A stretch of 64,000 bases of DNA from Platycnemis pennipes (lineage: Eukaryota; Arthropoda; Insecta; Odonata; Platycnemididae): positions 77,794,645-77,858,644 of the forward strand of contig OW121853.1 of the NCBI GenBank assembly GCA_933228895.1. Direction: 5' to 3'. A program made the position numbers and the translations under genes. Positions 1 through 11,452 of the stretch are shown here, in pieces (the stretch's first letter is position 1; the number at the start of each line of letters is the position of its first letter). The notes under the pieces are model-generated. The model saw only the letters and a program-made list of their open reading frames with translations, was not told the DNA's origin and searched no databases.

Positions 1-2
1 GA

Positions 3-331
3 AACATTCCTAGCGGGGATCGGGTTGGAGTGGTGGCTAGACTACTGGCCTCTCATCCCGAGGGCCCGAGTTAGATTCCAGACAGTGGCGGATTTTTCAG
101 TGGAAAAACTTTTCCCCACTTGAGTGCCAAGTGGGGGGCATTTCAAGTTCAGTACTCCGTCCGTCGGATGGGACATTAAGCCGTGGTCCCCTCGGCGCAT
201 TTCGTAAAGAGTGGGCTCTCTTCCTTTAATCCATTACCTGAAAACTCCTACCATTACCCACCTATCCTACATTGCGCAAATGACCTCAGCTGTCGGTCGC
301 CTCCCCTGAATAACTAACCAACATCCCTAGC
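3..331 (+). repeat. SINE-A copy with 12-bp target-site duplication
   Basis: This is a tRNA-derived SINE. A tRNA-like head with A-box and B-box-like blocks is followed by a body containing the phrase CGTCGGATGGGACATTAAGC and a tail of short CTAA-type repeats. The element proper is about 15-319. The flanks AACATTCCTAGC (3-14) and AACATCCCTAGC (320-331) differ at one base and read as the TSD of an L1-style retrotransposition. The B box is decayed (AGTTAGATTCC). About nine further copies or fragments of this family occur in the window on both strands. It is non-coding and would depend on a LINE for mobility. The family name is my own label. Confidence 0.85.
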
Positions 332-1129
332 TGTTTTATGTATCCCTCTCAGCTCTATTATCTCTAAAGATCCGGTGTCGTTCTACCTTCGCTCATTTTT
401 CAATTTTCATTCTATTTTCTTCAATTGCGACCGTCAAAATCCCATGGCCCCAAAGTACTTCCTCCATCCAACTATTATGCATCTTTATTTACACCCGTAA
501 ATTCCTTTTATCTCCCATTTCAAGATATTCTTCGTTCTTAGCTCCGTACTTTCTTCATTATCCACCAAACTCATCTCTCGAGACCTACCAGTCGCTCTTC
601 ATCCACTTTCACCAGGGACTCGGAATAATAGCTACCCTACATTATACATCAAACTCTTTTCTGACCTTATTTTGATATCGACGATTAATGATGTTTCTAT
701 CATAAATTCGTTCCAAATAAACGCATCTGTAGTTAAAGCGATTCCTTGCCTAATATCATCAGAACTACTTTCCCAATTTCGTTCAGCAAGTAGTCCATGT
801 GCTCCGCAGCTCTACCAACACTATTCTGCATAACCAAAGTTTGTAATTAACTTGGATTTATTCATCCCATCGAGCGACATCTTTTCATAAACCCGATGAG
901 AATACGGTAAATTTCTCTCTGATTTTTTATAAGTCCTGAGCCCAAATAAAAAGGGCAGTTATTCTCCAAAAGTGACCCGTTCCTCGACCAACGCGTTCCA
1001 GTACAAACAATAGTGACGATATCTCCAACTCCCAGCTGAAATCCTCTATTTGATCCGTGCGACAATCCAAGGATTCCGCGTGACTGATTATTATAGACGT
1101 ATAGGGGGATTTGTGAGAGAAAAGGACCT
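332..1129. other. No feature recognised
   Basis: AT-rich sequence. I see no coding domain, repeat family or strong secondary structure. Open frames here are short and unconvincing. Confidence 0.5.
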
Positions 1130-1945
1130 CACGTGAGACGTCTCTTGAAGACGAGGAAAAAAACGGGAACTAATAAAAAGGAAAAACCCTTCCCCCACCA
1201 TGTTAAAAGACTTCTCCTTGGAGGTCCGCAACCGCCAATCTGTCAACGGTCGACGTTTCTTAAAGAACCGGAGGGCGAATCGAAGGAGGAGGTCAACGGG
1301 AGACATTTATACCGGAAGGGGCGGAAGGGAACTTGGGGGATGCGGAGACTGATAGGGGGAAGGAGTAATGGAGTTGGATATCCCGCAGGAACGAAAAGAG
1401 AGACGCATTGCGCAAGGGAGATAAAAGAGTATGGCCAGGGGATGGAAAGAGAGAAGGAGATGAAATGGACCGAGGGACAGCGAGAGAACGGAACTGGGGT
1501 GGAGATATGGGGAGAAGGGGAAGGAATTGCGTGGGTGGGGAGGCCTTAAAAAGAGAAGGAACGGTTGGAGAGAGAGAGAGGAAGAGACCCTTGCCTACCC
1601 CTTCAACTTCAACCATGAGTGGCGACTCGTGTCCGGTAGTTAGGAGGGAGAACCCCAGTTTGATACGTATGACGTATAGCGCGGATAGCCTTGGGCCATT
1701 GGGGGGGGAAGGGGTTCTTGGGAATGGTGGGGTGAAACAGAGCTGAGACCGCGGATTGTTGATGCCCTGGGATGGAGTGCAGGTGGGAGGGGAAGGGTCA
1801 CTAATGTGGAATGACCCCCCCCCCTCCACGCCCCCTCTCTCCATCATTCCCTTTCCTTCGAAGGGCACAAAAAAGGTCTCCGCCCGAGGCTTTCGTCCGA
1901 CACGCACCTGGCAACGCACACCAAATTCGGGTCAAACCTGAGGGG
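1130..1945. repeat. Purine-rich, low-complexity tract
   Basis: The plus strand is strongly A/G-biased over several hundred bases, with AGAGAG runs near 1570 and G runs near 1700. The bias suppresses stop codons on the opposite strand and explains a 208-codon open frame (1293-1919, minus). Its translation is Ser/Pro-rich low-complexity sequence with no domain. I do not regard it as a gene. Confidence 0.55.
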
Positions 1946-2124
1946 TCTTATTAACTACAGGCAAAGGAGCAATACATACACCGTAAAACGAAAATACGCC
2001 TCCTAAAGATCAACGTAATTTATGCAGCATAAAGGCATATTTTAGGAAGTTATTGGGTCACTAACAGTGGTGTAACTTGGGTTTCAGGAGCTCCAACTGT
2101 ATTGATTACATCTAACACCGTACT

Positions 2125-2829
2125 GTCTAAACCAGGGCTGCACAGCGTGTATGCACAGCGCAGTGCACCCGTGCACGATGCAAACAATGAGTTTCGTGCG
2201 CGTGAGGGGAAGGCTCACTCTTTCTCTTTCTCCCTCTCGGTCACAACAAAATAAACAACCTATCGATTAAAAAATGTATATGTCTAGTCGACCTGACAAT
2301 TTATGAATCAACATTAAACAAACACATTGCATTTCGTCATTTAAAAACAAAACAAATAGTTTTATATACTTCTAACTGTATAAGTGGTAAGGAACGGAGA
2401 AATGAAAGAAGTAATCATTAGCTAGGATTAGATGCATTCTCACCTTGTATCCCGCGCGATAAATATCAACAAGTCGTCTGCTACCATCACAGCTTCGACA
2501 GGTGCCCACCGCGATAGCAAAACCTACTCGCCAGAAAATATTTGGCGACGGATTATGAACGAAATGATCCGCAAAATGATCCGACTCCGTCGCTGTCAGT
2601 CGGGGCGACCGTCGCGTCATCAAGGGAGCACGGTTTGTACTACCAACTATGACGTTTTTTACACATATGGGTACAGTTGTGATGTCAAACTCTCGAATTC
2701 GACTTTGCAGAATCGGGCCGTGACCCGAATAGAGCCGAGCCGAGTGTAACCGATGCACGGAGGAGTGCACCTGTGCGATCAGTGTTGCACATGTGCATTT
2801 TCCAGCGTTTTGGCTGCCCTGGACTAAAC
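2125..2829. mobile_element. hAT-like non-autonomous element (MITE), 689 bp
   Basis: The termini are CAGGGCTGC on the left (2133) and the matching inverted GGCTGCCCTG on the right (ending 2821), inside a longer imperfect inverted repeat of about 55-70 bp rich in TGCAC words. The flanking 8-mers GTCTAAAC (2125-2132) and GACTAAAC (2822-2829) match at 7 of 8 bases. CAGGG-type ends with an 8-bp TSD are hallmarks of hAT transposons. No transposase is encoded. A 132-codon minus frame (2372-2770) spans the interior but shows no domain. Autonomous partner unknown. Confidence 0.8.
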
Positions 2830-5618
2830 TAACTTTATACTTGAGGCAAACACAGCATCAATGCCAACAACAGATCGATGAGTTTTACTCACATTTTTTT
2901 AGAACGAAGAGCAATCCATTCACGTAAGTGTCCATGATGAATACTCATGTATGTTAACATGTATTAAACATTATAAAAGAAATGTATTGCTCCAACAAAT
3001 GAATCTTACCTACAAATTCACATTTTTTCTAGGAGTATTGATAAAAATTACCTATATTAGTTAATTAAACCTTCATTTCTGTCTCAAAAGAATTAAATAA
3101 AATACAGCGACTTCACTTTACGTCCGTTCTAGAGTATAACAACCGAACAACAACTTGATCTATTTTTTTTTCATTAATGACATCGATGCATGCCATTTAA
3201 AAATTGCGTATCTCCACAACCTATCTGTGTAGTTATTCTATACTGCCAATATCCAGTATTGATATAAAGAAGATTTACTAATTTTGAGCGAAACAAAATT
3301 GATTTTAAGCTTGTGTGCAACACAGGTGAAGACATTTTTTCATGACAATATGGGGAAACAATTTCGGTGAGGCGTGCCCTAAAACATCGACATGCTACCC
3401 GGAAAACTAGCGACTTAAGCTTTAAGAGGCCCACCCACTTTGCTTGTCGTATAAATAGGTTTCCACGACGCCTTCCGTCTTCCCCGCAAGCAAAAGTGCT
3501 AAACATCTCGGAAAAAAGGACAGTGGAAACAAATGCTTCCAGTTTGATGGGACCGTATTTTCCTTGCTCGAGAAGCTAACAGCTGAAAATTTAAGAACCA
3601 AAAGCTCAATTTTTCTCTCAAAAATATTAAATCGCCGTACATCATTTGTTGTAATATTGTTTATGCCGCATAAATAGCGATCAGAAAATCGTACAGAAGA
3701 TGTTAAATTTCACACAAGGATCTATGCAAGGATCTATGATTTATTATGGATATAATTTTCCATCACGTATGTAGAGCTTAGTTTATTATAACCAGAAAAT
3801 AAGGTCACGGAGAACTCGCATTCAAGAAGCAAAATATGGAAATTCGGTTCCGAGCCTCCTTTCAAATATTACATCCGCATAAATCTTCGAAATATCCTCT
3901 TTTTGCCCTCGCTCCTTTAGTCACGGAATTTTTTCATCCTTCACAATTTGTGGGTTTCAGAGTTTTTGCCATTTTCTCGAGTTCTATAATCTCCAATACA
4001 TTACCATAACCTTGGGCAAATAAACATTTGGACTATTTCTTTTCCAAATATTTTAAAACCGCAAGCTAAATTAAGGCAATTAAAATAGAATTCTTGCTAT
4101 TATTAATAAGTTGATGGAATTTCATCAATCAATTGCAAAAATTATTAAATCCTGCGTAACCCAAATAGGACTCGCCAAGAAAAAAAAATCCGAGAATAGT
4201 ATATAGGCAATAATTTCACAAAATATGAAAAACCCGAGGAATCAAGAACAATTAATTTAGGTTTTTTTTACGTTTTCCGGAAATACTGGAATCCAACAAG
4301 CATTTCATTTCCTACTTTCTTGCATATTGAGGCAATTCAATGTGTATTGGTGAGCTACAATTGAAATTATATTACATAAGGCAACTTTTTCTGGTAATTC
4401 CGTTTCTAAATTAACATGTCGACCAACACAATATAAAATAGAACTTAAAATAGGGTCACATGATCCCTAAAACGATGTCTCAAGAAAAATAATGTATTTT
4501 ATGAGGTTCAGTACACTAAGGATTGAAAATAAGGAAATCGGTGATAACGGTATTGTCCCCTTATCCCCTCACCAATTTTTATAATGACATGACCAGACAT
4601 TAAATTGACTTAATTGGTTTTTTCACTTGTCACTCACTTTCTCTAGGTTGTTTTATGCCGAAGGAGCCCGTTTCGGGTCCTTAACTTTGCATAACCTGAA
4701 TCCTTTCATAAGAACACAGAGAATTTTTTCAATCATACATGAAAAGGAATTCATCGTATAAGGTAATAAGTTGGTATCTTTTATACTAAGCAAATAATTT
4801 TGCACCATGTTATCGGCGTTGCGAAAAATGAGTTTTGATATGGAAAAATGCAAATATTACGTGATATGGTATATTTGAGAGATGAACTGGAAACCTAAAT
4901 GAAATTAAAGGAGAAACGAGGGAACAATATTTATAAAATAAACGCAAAAATATAATTTATCCCCTTGAGCAAATTAAGACGGCAACACACGCCATATTGT
5001 TGCCGAATAACTAGGTTTATAATTAATTTTCATAAAACCAGTTCATATTATATATTTTATAACTCTCTAGAATGTTTTCAAGGTAAAATATGGATATACC
5101 ACCAACATTATTACGTTTATGACGACTTCCTATGGCCAAGATTCAATCACGGTAGTTTAAATAAAGTTATAAATCGTTGAAATTACGAGGAAACATGTCA
5201 AATAAGGCATGACGAAGAAATGAAAGGAGGAAATGTGATTGAAGTGCATCCAATTACCCCCTTCGAAGGCAATGTGCAAACTAGTGAATTGAACTCCCCA
5301 AAGAGTTAAATATAACTAGGTAGGTACTGCTCAAAAGTGGATCCGCGAATTACATTGCCATCGTCTAGTATTTGAATATTCTGGGAGTGAAACCACTGAA
5401 TCTTAATTGCAATGCGATGACACAAAAAGGAAGGACATCTGCTCAGAATGAAAATGCGATCCAACGGAGGGTGCTAGTAGGGAAAATAAATCAGCAGCAG
5501 CGAACTCGGATTCCCAAACTGCGACAATTAACTAGCTCCTACGTCGGTGTCCCCAATCATTCCACTGGCGACGGACACGCGAAACTAACGCGCCGCGAAA
5601 ACAATCCCAGATTTAACC
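2830..5618. other. No feature recognised (AT-rich)
   Basis: Long AT-rich stretch without recognisable coding domains or repeat families. A short direct repeat (AAGGATCTATG) occurs near 3717-3735. Confidence 0.5.
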
Positions 5619-5636
5619 CGGATTAACGTTAATCCG
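5619..5636. repeat. Perfect 18-bp palindrome
   Basis: CGGATTAACGTTAATCCG is its own reverse complement. It lies at the edge of a CpG-rich patch (about 5540-6080) that also carries a short GAC repeat. Function unknown; it could be a dimeric protein-binding site or chance. Confidence 0.6.
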
Positions 5637-7133
5637 CTTCGAATCGGGATGGTCAAACAAAACGCGGACGCGGCGCGAATAGATACGAGCTTCCGCTACG
5701 CAACAGTGGAACCGACGACGACGACGAAGCCGACAGTGGCGGCGCCTATCGGACATTAAACGAGATCAAACCGGAGCACGCGGACTGCCGTTGTTTTTTT
5801 TTTCATTGCGTATCCCATATTATCGCCTCTGGAGGGAAGAAGAGAGAGAGAGAGAAGTGTTACCGCCACGGCAACCCAGCGGAACCAAACTGAGCGAGAC
5901 GAACGCATTAGCCGCCTGAGCGGAGGGATCGGGATTGGGTCGAAAGCGCGGGAGAATTGGCGGGATGGAAAAAAGAATTGAAGATCGAAAAGCTGCTGGC
6001 GCCACGCGGCGGGTTTTTCTCACGCGCCCTGGGGGTGGCTCCGACACCTGGACCGCTGAATGATTAATACCCAAGCGAGCGAGGCGAAATTATTTGAAAT
6101 GGATGGTGGGAGAGAGCATTAATTTCGCCCGGGCCGGACCGCTTTTCGGATTGGTCCCGATAGCGAAAATGTTAATCGCGCTCCCTCCCCCGTAATACTC
6201 ACGGGATGATTCTGACAGGAGGGGTATCAATACATATATGCACACACACGCCGGTTCGTGAGAATATTGAAACGCAAGTAATTGGATTTGCGACGAAATT
6301 ATGATACATTTATTTTTTTTAAATAATGGGTGCGCACGAGGACCGCTCGTTGCGCGAAAACAAAAGACGGTTGAACAACAACCGTGGGACAACAATAACT
6401 GCCGCTTCGGGTGACATAATCCACGATTGCAAATCGATAATACTCGACAATAATGTATTTCGAAGAGGATTGAAATGCTGATTAGCCCGCAGGACGTTTC
6501 CACTTGGTGTAATTTGTACAAAAATTATTATTTTCACGATTTTGAAACGATAAGTACCTACCACAAAGGACTGACAAATGCAAACGAATAAATTCCTCAC
6601 CATTCTCCCACTGAAATTTAACGGATAGATTACTGAAAAGTAGTTCATACTGCACTTTAAAAATATATGGTGAATAGGGTGGATCATTTGGCTCAACAAC
6701 GAGGTATTCCTCGGCTGCGTCAATCATTAGGTGGCTCAGACGATGAAATAACCAACTGGAGAATTTAGAATAAAACATTTTTTCATTAGCGCACTTATTA
6801 TTTTTCCTTAGTTTCGACTGCAGTAAAATACAATGTCAACATACGCGGTAAGGCTCAATAGTCGAAAAACCCATATCATCAATGCCCGTACCAGGCACTA
6901 GTTAACTCAACCAATCAACTAACTTACCACCGTATCCTATCCCTAGCGATCCAGACGGTAGGAAGGCGGGTCTCCCATCTTCCATACTGGCAGGGGTACT
7001 GAGAGGATACAGCCTTGAGGGCTACGTGACAAGGCCTTGCGTCCCAGAGCAATTCTCGTCAACCTCCGCTGCTATATACGCTAGGGTAAAATCCATACAC
7101 CAAGACCTATTATACGCCTGGAACAGATTAGTA
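5637..7133. other. CpG-rich patch then unannotated sequence
   Basis: Positions 5637-6080 are GC- and CpG-rich with a GAC repeat and an AG-dinucleotide run near 5835. The remainder is ordinary AT-rich sequence. Open frames on the minus strand (6090-6778) overlap one another and show no domain. Confidence 0.45.
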
Positions 7134-7434
7134 TACACTGTAAAAAGTAGATGTGATTTTAAGGTACAAAAGCGATCTGAATTTCAGATGCAACAATTTT
7201 AAGACAGGGTATGTTGAAATTCAGCAGTAATATCTTGTCTAAAAATAAGGCAGGTGAACGGCTGAAAATCAGACCATCCAGAATCCTGCTTCCTCTGCTT
7301 CCTGCTCAACTGCTCCTGTACCAACCATCCATGTTCCTGCCTCTTCCGTACCTTAAATCCGTGTTCCTGCCTTACAACCAGACAGCGCTTAAATTCAGAT
7401 CGCACCGAAAATCAGATCAACTTTTTACAGTGTA
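7134..7434. mobile_element. Tc1/mariner-type MITE, 297 bp
   Basis: Terminal inverted repeats start CACTGTAAAAAGT at 7136 and end with the complement at 7432. Pairing continues inward imperfectly for about 45 bp. The element is flanked by TA on both sides (7134-7135 and 7433-7434), the TSD of the IS630/Tc1/mariner superfamily. The interior is rich in TTCCTG repeats and encodes no transposase. One copy is seen in this window. Confidence 0.75.
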
Positions 7435-7535
7435 GTACCTGTGGTAGATTTCGGTTTCAGGTAGACCAACCGCTAATATCTTTTACGCTGTCTAATCTAA
7501 GATTTTAATTCTAACACAAAAGCATAACAGTATTA

Positions 7536-7615
7536 CCTTAGAAGGGAATCGAACCCGCTACCTTTGGCTTGCCAGACCACCGAGTTGTCGAAATGGCTAC
7601 TGCGGCTGGCGCACC
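7536..7615 (-). repeat. tRNA-like sequence (SINE head or tRNA pseudogene)
   Basis: Read on the minus strand it contains a good B box (GGTTCGATTCC) about 45 nt downstream of a weak A-box-like block. I cannot fold a convincing cloverleaf, so it is more likely a decayed SINE head than a functional tRNA gene. Confidence 0.5.
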
Positions 7616-8039
7616 ATAAATATTCCGGTAGGAAATAATACTAAACTTGCACTCTACAAATGTGCGTGTGGTTTCTGCAGAGCTGGACGAAATCTTATCC
7701 TTGCAGGCGAACGGCAGAAATATGATTTGGCGATCATTGTTGCCAGATTTCGCAAGATTTACTTAGATGTGCTGATATGACACTCGAATACAATGACAAT
7801 ATTATCACTCGCTATGCAACGATCGATAAGGTCCATAACACAAACCCAGGCTCAAATACATTAAGATATACTGGAGGAGGCATCACACCTGATTTGAGAA
7901 GCCAGCGGCCATCATGGTAGGTACGGGAACATACGGGCTTGCTAGTAACGAAATTCTTACGGATGAAGTTGGTTTTGCACGCGGTAAAACTTATAATAGT
8001 ATGATGAATAATGAAATTAATTTTTTTTAATTCATCAAA
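7616..8039. other. No feature recognised
   Basis: No domain or repeat recognised between the tRNA-like block and the SINE-D insertion. Confidence 0.4.
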
Positions 8040-8344
8040 TGAACAGGAGTGGGGGGGTCGTGGTGGCCTAGTATTTAGAGCGATGAGATACCGACCGGAG
8101 GGGTACCGGGTTCAAATCCCGGGCAAGACTCTTTCCTGACGCCACCTCCTAAAATCCTAGCGATTTGATTTTCTGCGTGTCAGAACTTAGCATGAAATCG
8201 TATGTGTCCCAGGGTAAGGAGCTGGGCTCCCTACCCTGAATGTGTGTGTATTTCACACACCAACGGCTTTAAACGGGGTGAGCTCTACTCTCACCGATCA
8301 AAAAACCAACCTCCGGGTTAAACACACCAAAAAAATTGAACAGG
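8040..8344 (+). repeat. SINE-D copy with 8-bp TSD
   Basis: A second SINE type. A tRNA-like head (about 8050-8130) has an A-box-like TGGCCTAGT block and a B box (GGTTCAAATCC). It is followed by an unrelated body containing a hairpin with a CAGGGTAAGGAG/CTCCCTACCCTG stem and an A-rich tail. TGAACAGG occurs immediately before (8040-8047) and after (8337-8344) the element and is the likely TSD. The element is 289 bp. Its body shares no sequence with SINE-A. Confidence 0.75.
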
Positions 8345-8491
8345 CAACTGAGAAAACATTCAGAAAAATGACCAGCATGAAGTTTAAATAGGTTAGGTTT
8401 TGAACCTGTTTTAGTTATTAAAATTAACTCTCACGGTAATAAAATACATAAATACCTCCCTTAAACAGCCTAAGAAATATTAAAAAGCACC

Positions 8492-8679
8492 ATCATGATA
8501 ATTCCTATAAGTGTATTCTCTACTGATTTTTTTAACCTCAGATTGTAATTGTTTTAGGTATTGACCTCTATTTGATTTATATATTTATTTTGACGAGGGG
8601 TTAGATGGCAGAAGCGACAGTTTTGTCTCAATCTCGCCCCAATAAAGACCTTTTATTATTATTATTATTATTATCATGA
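8492..8679 (+). mobile_element. LINE 3' stub with (ATT)n tail
   Basis: A 174-bp non-coding segment ends in AATAAAGACC followed by about eight ATT units (to 8672). ATCATGA flanks it on both sides (8492-8498 and 8673-8679), consistent with a TSD. A polyadenylation-like AATAAA and microsatellite tail are typical of a severely 5'-truncated LINE 3' UTR. No coding sequence remains, so the clade cannot be named. Confidence 0.65.
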
Positions 8680-9002
8680 CGATGTTTGGGCACGATTTCA
8701 TTGTCATTTATGGTTTAAAACATATGCAGTCTCCATAAGAGGCAAAATAAAACGTAAAGTTTTGTGCAGAGTAGGTGGCGCCTGATCGTTCCCAATCACC
8801 CCCATTCTGGCTCCATTGTTATCCAAAGGGTAGCATGACAATGCCTCCTCCTGTGCATTCTAACCTCCTTGCCCAAGCCACGCCTTTCCTATATCCTGCG
8901 AAACTCGATTCATTGTTTTTGCGTACCTTGAGCAGCCCGCAAGAAACGACTCTGCCGCAGCTCGCCTTTGCGTACGCACCGAAACACACGATGCCACAGG
9001 AA
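8680..9002. other. No feature recognised
   Basis: Short open frames on both strands at 8775-9119 overlap and have no domain similarity that I recognise. Confidence 0.4.
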
Positions 9003-9195
9003 TGAGGTTGGAGCGGTGGATAGGGTTTTAGCCTCCCATTCCGATGGAGCGCGTCGTTTCCTCGGCATTCTCATAGATTTTTCAAAGGAATTTTGAGAAA
9101 TGTGTGGAAGGTGCTTCAAGTTCAGTACACCGACCGTCGGATGGGACGTTACATTCTATGACCACTTGGGTGCCTTTCCTTAAAGAGTTACGGCC
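9003..9195 (+). repeat. SINE-A copy, diverged
   Basis: Matches SINE-A from the head (GGTTGGAGCGGTGGATAGG) through the body phrase CGTCGGATGGGACGTTA. The B box is lost. A further piece of the SINE-A body (ACCGGGTTTCTCTCCAC) lies at about 9376-9415, so the copy appears interrupted. Confidence 0.7.
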
Positions 9196-9198
9196 GAG

Positions 9199-9268
9199 CT
9201 GGAAAGACCGACAACTTACCAAACAGGAAATCCGGGGCTCGCGGGTTCGAATCCCGCCTCAGGAATGA
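9199..9268 (+). repeat. tRNA-like SINE head (SINE-C-like)
   Basis: Contains AACAGGAAATCCGGGGCTC followed by an intact B box GGTTCGAATCC in a perfect T-arm (GCGGG/CCCGC). It lies between two separated parts of a SINE-A copy and may be part of the interrupting sequence. Confidence 0.55.
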
Positions 9269-9369
9269 ATACCATGATCGTCATAGACCCAGAGAATTTA
9301 GATTAAAAAGTGCGATATAACCTTACACGTTGGAGCACCTAAAACTCAAGTTTTATTCTTCTCAATAAT

Positions 9370-9415
9370 ATACATAAGCCGACACCGGGTTTCTCTCCAC
9401 GCACTTTTCTCCCCC
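9370..9415 (+). repeat. SINE-A body fragment
   Basis: GCCGACACCGGGTTTCTCTC matches the distal body of SINE-A and is probably the continuation of the copy at 9003. Confidence 0.55.
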
Positions 9416-10474
9416 AAATATCGTCTCTAAGTAAAACTTAACGCAAATAGTCTTAGCCGACGCTATTACACTTCCCTTGCTTGATTGATTACATATTTCC
9501 GGCACGTGTTCCTCACCCATTATTGTCTCGCCAAATTTGAAATGGACCACGGGAAAACCACCGGGTGAACCTTATAATTGTATAATATACTCACACCTAC
9601 CTTTTTACGTCACCAGGGGGATGAAAACGAACCCTACATAATAATGATGTCCGGATTGTTGTTTACCGGAGATAATAATCTTGTTTACCATTCTTGAATC
9701 CATTAAGAATCGCCATTTTTTCAATACATTTGTCGAAAGATGCGGGCCATGTGACTTGCTGGTCAGCGATTCATCTCTAAATTACGTAAATTTGACGAGT
9801 TATATAATTTTGACTGATATTTCAAAGACAAAAATTACTTTTTCATTTAAAGCGGGCTTCTTTGAAGTGCGCCAGATATAGCAGACATCAATAGCAACAC
9901 ATTCAATATATCGGATTAGTGTCAGAATCCTTGGTCTATACCGTATGTCGCCTTCAGAAAATACCAACAACAACACGTCGCCATTTTTGGAAACCTAATC
10001 ACTCCTCTTCCTCCGCTACAACCGCTGTGAGCAATATTTCCGGTTGAGCGAATTGCCCGCTGGGATGGAAACGACCGATCCGACCGGAACTATTCCAGGT
10101 GCGGTCGCGCGGGTGCGGCGGTGGAAGAGGTGCAGCCGAACATCCGAAATCCAAGGAGACGGAGATCGGTTTCTCCCTCACTCCAACCCCTTCGGACCAA
10201 TCCAAGTCAGCCCGTCCAACCTACACAGTCGTCACCGACACTGTCGCGCGACCCCAACTGACAAGCAGGAAGGAGTCTGGGGAAGACGAGGGGGAAATGG
10301 AGGGGGGGATTGGGTGATATTTGCCAACGGATGGGTTGTGTTGGACACCCACGGTAACCATTCCCACCAGGTAACTCGTGAGTTAGTTACACTTCACTTG
10401 GGAAAATGTCGACTAAATATTATAACAGAGGGTTAAATAAGATTGGCAATTTTCCACAAAGAAATCTTTACTGC
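9416..10474. other. No feature recognised
   Basis: Positions 10000-10320 are GC-rich and give a 130-codon plus frame plus overlapping minus frames. No domain is recognisable on either strand. Confidence 0.45.
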
Positions 10475-10519
10475 GACCGGTTCGATGTGATACATCATCA
10501 TCAGGTGATGATGATGTAT
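10475..10519 (-). ncRNA. Hammerhead-like motif within a palindrome
   Basis: On the minus strand a CTGATGA box (complement of 10498-10504) is followed by T, then a GATGT/ACATC helix with an ATC loop. Then comes GAACC, where the canonical motif has GAAAC, and a GTC triplet. The CTGATGA box is part of a near-perfect palindrome (10490-10519) with 14-bp arms. Stem I pairing is poor. I regard it as a decayed relative of the better motifs near 51.6 and 60.1 kb. Hammerheads of this kind are known from Penelope-like elements; no PLE coding sequence is adjacent. Confidence 0.4.
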
Positions 10520-11000
10520 CTCCATATATAATTATGTTATTCCACCGCCTGAATCGACTTTTTTTTTAAACAGAGGGATTTATTACGGATGTTTTGGGTT
10601 TAACATTCGCCAATATTTTACCTGTTTGGCTGTCAAAAATGACAAGAGCGTGCTTGAAGTTCAGTATATAACGAATATTTGTTGTCGAAACACTTGAACA
10701 GATATAGTACTTCGTGAGTATCAATGAGAGAGGGCAGCGTAAGGCAAAGTTACCCATTTTTTAAAACAAAAAATAAACTCGCACAGGTAACCCTCGTCAA
10801 ACGCTGTTTTTTATACTGCGGCCCTTGGTTATCCGCGGTCAACGGTTTGGGCACTACTATTCTCAAGCGCGGTATTTACCTCGCGTATGCGCGGTTCCGA
10901 CCAATATAATGCCTTTATTTTAAATATTACATATTTCACTAATGATTTTGTACACAGATACGCGCGAGAGCGCTAAAATGTTTACATCAAGGAATGAAAT
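10520..11000. other. No feature recognised
   Basis: AT-rich sequence with two short, unsupported open frames. Confidence 0.4.
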
Positions 11001-11070
11001 TTCTCTCGAAAAAAATCATGTGACTTGACCGGGAATCGAACCCGGAATTCCCAGTTGCCAATTAGTAACA
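11001..11070 (-). repeat. SINE-C head fragment
   Basis: The minus strand carries the B box GGTTCGATTCC within the SINE-C phrase ending GGTCAAGTCAC. The body beyond the head is decayed. Confidence 0.55.
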
Positions 11071-11374
11071 TCAATTCTTTATAGGCGAATTTTGAACCAA
11101 TCGAGTGCATTTAGTTCCAAAATTTCAACACAGACGTCGGTTGTGCTATTTTGTTTTTCTGCGTGGATATCAGCTATGGTACCCAAGATTACCACCTAAT
11201 AGTGGGAAGGGAACATTTATATAAATGTATATATTATTTGAGAAAAAATAAAATTACGTAATTCTGAACTGAAGTTTAATGGAACATTACACCTAACCCC
11301 TAATTTGCCGTATACTTCGTGGTTTACAAAACCGCGGTTTTGTCAAACGCGGTGTTTTTCAAGAACGTAACGAC

Positions 11375-11452
11375 CCTACCATTCCCATCCTTAAACCTTT
11401 TCTTCCGATCTGAAGCGCTTATTAGTGCGGAAACAGACTTGAAGACACCCAT
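11375..11452. repeat. 78-bp repeat, third copy of the 29.5-kb unit
   Basis: Matches the tandem units at 29515-29772, including CTATTAGTGCGGAAACAGAC with one change. A stem of ATCTG (11408-11412) and CAGAC (11434-11438) encloses the conserved centre. On the minus strand the reading MGVFKSVSALI is also preserved. Confidence 0.65.

Noticed and set aside
1293..1919. 208-codon minus-strand frame as a gene
   Set aside because: It lies in a purine-biased tract that suppresses stops on that strand. The translation is Ser/Pro-rich low complexity without a domain.
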